Assembly (NCBI RefSeq): GCF_001557115.1
Contig: NZ_LSKQ01000149.1
Coordinates: 1-24,434 of the forward strand
Reading direction: 5' to 3'
DNA: 24,434 nucleotides
DNA from: Erythrobacter sp. CCH5-A1
GTDB lineage: Bacteria > Pseudomonadota > Alphaproteobacteria > Sphingomonadales > Sphingomonadaceae
The notes below the pieces were generated by a model. The model was not told the DNA's origin. It made no database searches and saw only the letters and a program-made list of their open reading frames with translations. Position 1 is the first letter of the stretch; every line of letters begins with the position of its first letter. The position numbers and the translations under genes were made by a program. Below are positions 21,978 to 24,434 of the stretch, one piece after another.

Positions 21978-23665
21978 TCCGCCGCTTCCGCCCCGAGGCT
22001 CGCCGCGATCCGTTCGACCAGCGCCATCGCCACTGCCGCCTTGGGCATCTCGTCGAGCACCTCGATCCCCTCGCCGCTGATGATCGTCACGCGGTTGCTA
22101 TCACCGCCCATGACGCTCCCCGACACGTCGTTCGCCACGATCCAGTCCGCGCCCTTGCGCTTGCGCTTGGCCTTGGCGTGTTCGAGCACGTTGTCGGTCT
22201 CGGCCGCGAACCCGATCACCAGCGCGGGGCGCCGGGGGGCGCCCGCGACATTGGTGAGAATGTCGGGGTTCTCGGTCAGCATCAGCGCCGGCGGAGCATC
22301 GCCGCGCTTCTTGATCTTCTGCCCGCGATAGTCCTTGGGGCGCCAGTCGGCGACGGCGGCGACCATCACCGCGACATCGGCAGGCAGCGCGCGCTTGACC
22401 GCCTCGGCCATCTGCATCGCGCTCTCGACATCGATGCGGGAGACCCCGGCCGGGGTCTTCAGGGCGACCGGCCCGGCCACCAGCGTCACGCGCGCGCCCA
22501 GCGCGGCGGCGGCGGCGGCGATCGCGAAGCCCTGCTTGCCGCTCGAGCGGTTGGCGATGTAGCGCACCGGATCGATCGCTTCCCAGGTCGGCCCGGCGGT
22601 GACGAGCACATGGCGACCGGCGAGCGGACGCTGCGAGGGCGCGATGCCGAAATCCGCGCCCTCGGGCACCTCGCCGAGGTCGGCCTCGATCTCCTCGGGC
22701 ACCTCGGGTGCCTGCGGCAGGGGCGGCGCCTTGCGCGGATCGATCAGGTGGTTGAGCGCTCCGCCATCCATCGGCGGCGCGGACCCGGCCTTGCCCTTGC
22801 GCGCCAGCAGCGGCCCGGCGAAGTCCGGCTTGAATTCGGGCGCGGGCTCTTCGGGCAGGAGGTCTTCGGGGCCAAAGCCTTCCGGAAGATGCTCGGGCAA
22901 ATCCTCGTATTCGGCCTCGATCTCGTCATGGGTGCGCTTGGCCGTCGAGCGCGGGATGATGCGCGCGAAGAACCCGCTGAGCCCGCCTTCGGGCATGGCG
23001 GCGGCAGCGTCATCCTCCTCCTCGGGCTCAAGCGCTTCGACCTCGATCAGGGGGCCACGCGCGGGGGCCTGCGGCTCGGGCACGGTGACGCCGAAATGCG
23101 CGGCGATCTCGCGCCAGATCGCCTCGGGCTCGGGCAGGCGGCCGTAGCCGAACTCGCCGCAGGCCATCGCGCCCTTGTCGGGGTGGAGCACGGTGACGCC
23201 CGCGGCCTTTAACAGGCCGATATTGCGCTGGGTCGCCTCGTGCTCCCACATCCGCACGTTCATGGCGGGCACGGCCATCACCGGCTTGTCGGTGGCGAGG
23301 ATCAGCGTGGTGGCGAGGTCATCGGCGATCCCCGCCGCCATCTTGGCGAGCAGGTCCGCGGTCGCCGGGCAGACGACCACGAGGTCGGCCTCGCGCGAGA
23401 GCTGGATATGCCCCATCTCGGCCTCGTTCTTGAGGTCGAAGAGGTTGGTGTAGACCTGGTTCTCGCTCAAGGCCGCGAGCGACATCGGGGTGACGAATTG
23501 CTGGCCCCCCTTGGTGAGCACGCAGGTCACCTCGCCCCCACCCTTGCGGATAAGGCGCACCAGCTCGCAGGCCTTGTAGGCCGCGATCCCGCCGCCCACG
23601 ACCAGCAGGATGCGAGGGGCAAAACCCGCTGCGCCAGTCCCGCCTGCCGTTGCCTGCTCGCTCAT
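21974..23665 (-). CDS. coaBC: Bifunctional phosphopantothenoylcysteine decarboxylase / phosphopantothenate-cysteine ligase with long linker
   Basis: The protein has 563 residues, against about 400 for typical CoaBC, and makes 4'-phosphopantetheine for coenzyme A. The CoaC flavoprotein domain (about 16-195) has [13 protein letters not shown], His86 in [19 protein letters not shown] and Cys169 in [10 protein letters not shown]. The CoaB ligase domain (about 348-557) has [40 protein letters not shown] and ANDVSG. Residues about 200-345 are an acidic, proline-rich linker with no match I know; the reading frame is continuous and codon use unchanged. I chose ATG 23665 because the family starts near there; the frame is open to 23710. 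All catalytic motifs are intact, so both activities should be present. Confidence 0.94.
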   Translation of the reverse strand: MSEQATAGGTGAAGFAPRILLVVGGGIAAYKACELVRLIRKGGGEVTCVLTKGGQQFVTPMSLAALSENQVYTNLFDLKNEAEMGHIQLSREADLVVVCPATADLLAKMAAGIADDLATTLILATDKPVMAVPAMNVRMWEHEATQRNIGLLKAAGVTVLHPDKGAMACGEFGYGRLPEPEAIWREIAAHFGVTVPEPQAPARGPLIEVEALEPEEEDDAAAAMPEGGLSGFFARIIPRSTAKRTHDEIEAEYEDLPEHLPEGFGPEDLLPEEPAPEFKPDFAGPLLARKGKAGSAPPMDGGALNHLIDPRKAPPLPQAPEVPEEIEADLGEVPEGADFGIAPSQRPLAGRHVLVTAGPTWEAIDPVRYIANRSSGKQGFAIAAAAAALGARVTLVAGPVALKTPAGVSRIDVESAMQMAEAVKRALPADVAVMVAAVADWRPKDYRGQKIKKRGDAPPALMLTENPDILTNVAGAPRRPALVIGFAAETDNVLEHAKAKRKRKGADWIVANDVSGSVMGGDSNRVTIISGEGIEVLDEMPKAAVAMALVERIAASLGAEAAE

Positions 23666-23706
23666 CTCGCCTTGTCGCCTCTCACGCCGATGCCGGGGTC
23701 TTGCGC

Positions 23707-23735
23707 ACATAGTGCACCGGCCAGCAATCGCAAAG
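23707..23735 (-). promoter_or_regulatory. Candidate promoter of coaBC-dut
   Basis: In the minus direction CTTTGC (23730-23735) and CTATGT (23707-23712) are 17 bases apart, resembling alphaproteobacterial -35 and -10 boxes, about 40 bases before the start codon. A small dyad (GCAC-ATA-GTGC, 23705-23715) overlaps the -10. Confidence 0.35.
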
Positions 23736-23740
23736 TTTGG

Positions 23741-24226
23741 TTAAATTTGCTTTGCCTCGACAGTCTCCCGGCACAGGATTGGCCCGAGCTGTCCGAACTT
23801 GGCCTTGCAATCGTCAATGTCGAGCGGAACGCACACAAGGATCCATATCAGTGCCCCCCACATTGCGATGATAGTGACGCATATGATGTGAGTGGGCAGC
23901 CTGCCCATCAAGGCACCGCCCCCTTTCGAGAAGGGTCGTGGGTAAGGTGAGGCGTCGTTCCATAGGCTTTTGAGATAGTTCGACTGCCGTTGTGCAGCCC
24001 AGATGCCCAGATAGGTGCCCAAGCCCACCAATATCCCGGCACCGCAGATCGTAAGTTCGAGAACAACCCTGGCCGGGTTCATGTTTTCGGCAGCGACAAG
24101 AGCGAAAGCCGCAATCATGAAGCCTTGAAAGGTGAGGTTCCAAGTCATTCGCGTCGCGCGAAGGTTCTGCTCGAACGCAATTTGCTGACTTATTGCCGCT
24201 TCGATCGTGAAGTCTTGCTGTTCCAT
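23741..24226 (-). CDS. Integral membrane protein of unknown function
   Basis: The protein has 161 residues. A polar N-terminal helix (about 1-26) is followed by three hydrophobic segments: WNLTFQGFMIAAFALVAAE (about 29-47), VVLELTICGAGILVGLGTYL (about 54-75) and IICVTIIAMWGALIWILVCV (about 113-132). The loop between the second and third is basic and aromatic (LKSLWNDASPYPRPF). Two Cys lie in the C-terminal tail. The WNLTFQGF stretch recurs in small uncharacterised bacterial membrane proteins, but I cannot name a family. ATG 24226 has a GGGGG ribosome site. It is preceded by 20 bases and another membrane-protein gene on the same strand, so the two may form an operon. The region is less GC-rich than the housekeeping genes around it. 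Confidence 0.75.
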   Translation of the reverse strand: MEQQDFTIEAAISQQIAFEQNLRATRMTWNLTFQGFMIAAFALVAAENMNPARVVLELTICGAGILVGLGTYLGIWAAQRQSNYLKSLWNDASPYPRPFSKGGGALMGRLPTHIICVTIIAMWGALIWILVCVPLDIDDCKAKFGQLGPILCRETVEAKQI

Positions 24227-24246
24227 GCTGCCCCCAACACAGGTTG

Positions 24247-24434
24247 TTACGTTGGGTTAGTAGATCGTCCGGTCGCCGTGCGCCAGAGCTCGACTAGCGC
24301 GCAGGGGGCGAAAGCGAGGCCGGCGATGTAGGCAGGCAGCGCCAGTTCGGCCCAGTAGTAGTTCGCAGGCCGCGCGAAGAGCGCCATCATCGTGGCAAGG
24401 CCCGCGAACCACAGGCACGCGAACAGCCCGGTGC
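24247..24434 (-). CDS. Unrecognised membrane protein, C-terminal part (cut by window end)
   Basis: The minus frame is open from the window edge to TAA at 24247-24249 and encodes 61 residues. Two hydrophobic segments (GLFACLWFAGLATMMALFA and LALPAYIAGLAFAPCALVE) are separated by RPANYYWAE, followed by a short polar tail (LWRTATGRSTNPT). This looks like the last two helices of a small inner-membrane protein. No family can be assigned from so little. The stop lies 20 bases before the start of the 161-residue membrane protein gene on the same strand. Confidence 0.6.
   Translation of the reverse strand, partial: TGLFACLWFAGLATMMALFARPANYYWAELALPAYIAGLAFAPCALVELWRTATGRSTNPT

Overview
The window is high-GC bacterial chromosome. 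It looks like an alphaproteobacterium of the Sphingomonadales (Erythrobacter/Porphyrobacter-like). The reasons are the mltA/smr/Tim44-like cluster facing secB, an EcfG-like sigma factor among small stress proteins, DUF4402 and pilus-chaperone remnants of the type seen in sphingomonads, and the absence of plasmid or phage hallmark genes. The genus assignment is inference from protein resemblance only. No rRNA, tRNA, CRISPR array, insertion sequence or origin was recognised.

Bases 1-2.8 kb hold stress-type genes: the end of otsA (trehalose), a strong terminator, a DUF4142 lipoprotein, a divergent ECF sigma factor of the EcfG type, and a glsB-like membrane gene with a small lipoprotein gene on the minus strand. 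At 2.8-6.3 kb an HxlR regulator is divergent from a tightly coupled five-gene run (DUF1428, two-domain VOC, PhnB-like VOC, DHFR/RibD-C-like reductase, small secreted protein). A perfect 8+8 bp inverted repeat lies over the regulator's start codon.

Bases 6.3-9.1 kb look like the wreck of a chaperone-usher pilus locus and a divergent two-component system. The response regulator is frameshifted and lacks its DNA-binding domain. The hybrid kinase has lost its catalytic core. The DUF4402 gene has lost its proper start. The chaperone seems to lack two internal blocks, and only the C-terminal end of the usher remains. Several of the deletions keep the reading frame.

At 9.1-13.2 kb a TetR regulator is divergent from a three-gene aromatic-degradation operon: extradiol dioxygenase-like protein, fumarylacetoacetate-hydrolase-family protein and FAD monooxygenase. 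The two sides are separated by a perfect 15+15 bp inverted repeat.

The rest is mostly housekeeping. smr, mltA and a Tim44-like adaptor gene lie on the minus strand, and secB, murJ and trpS on the plus strand. These are followed by a DUF4136 lipoprotein with a textbook terminator. A minus-strand block then carries an RBBP9/YdeN-type hydrolase, an orphan lipoprotein, dut and coaBC. coaBC is unusual in having about 145 extra acidic, proline-rich residues between its two enzyme domains. Two unrecognised membrane-protein genes close the window.
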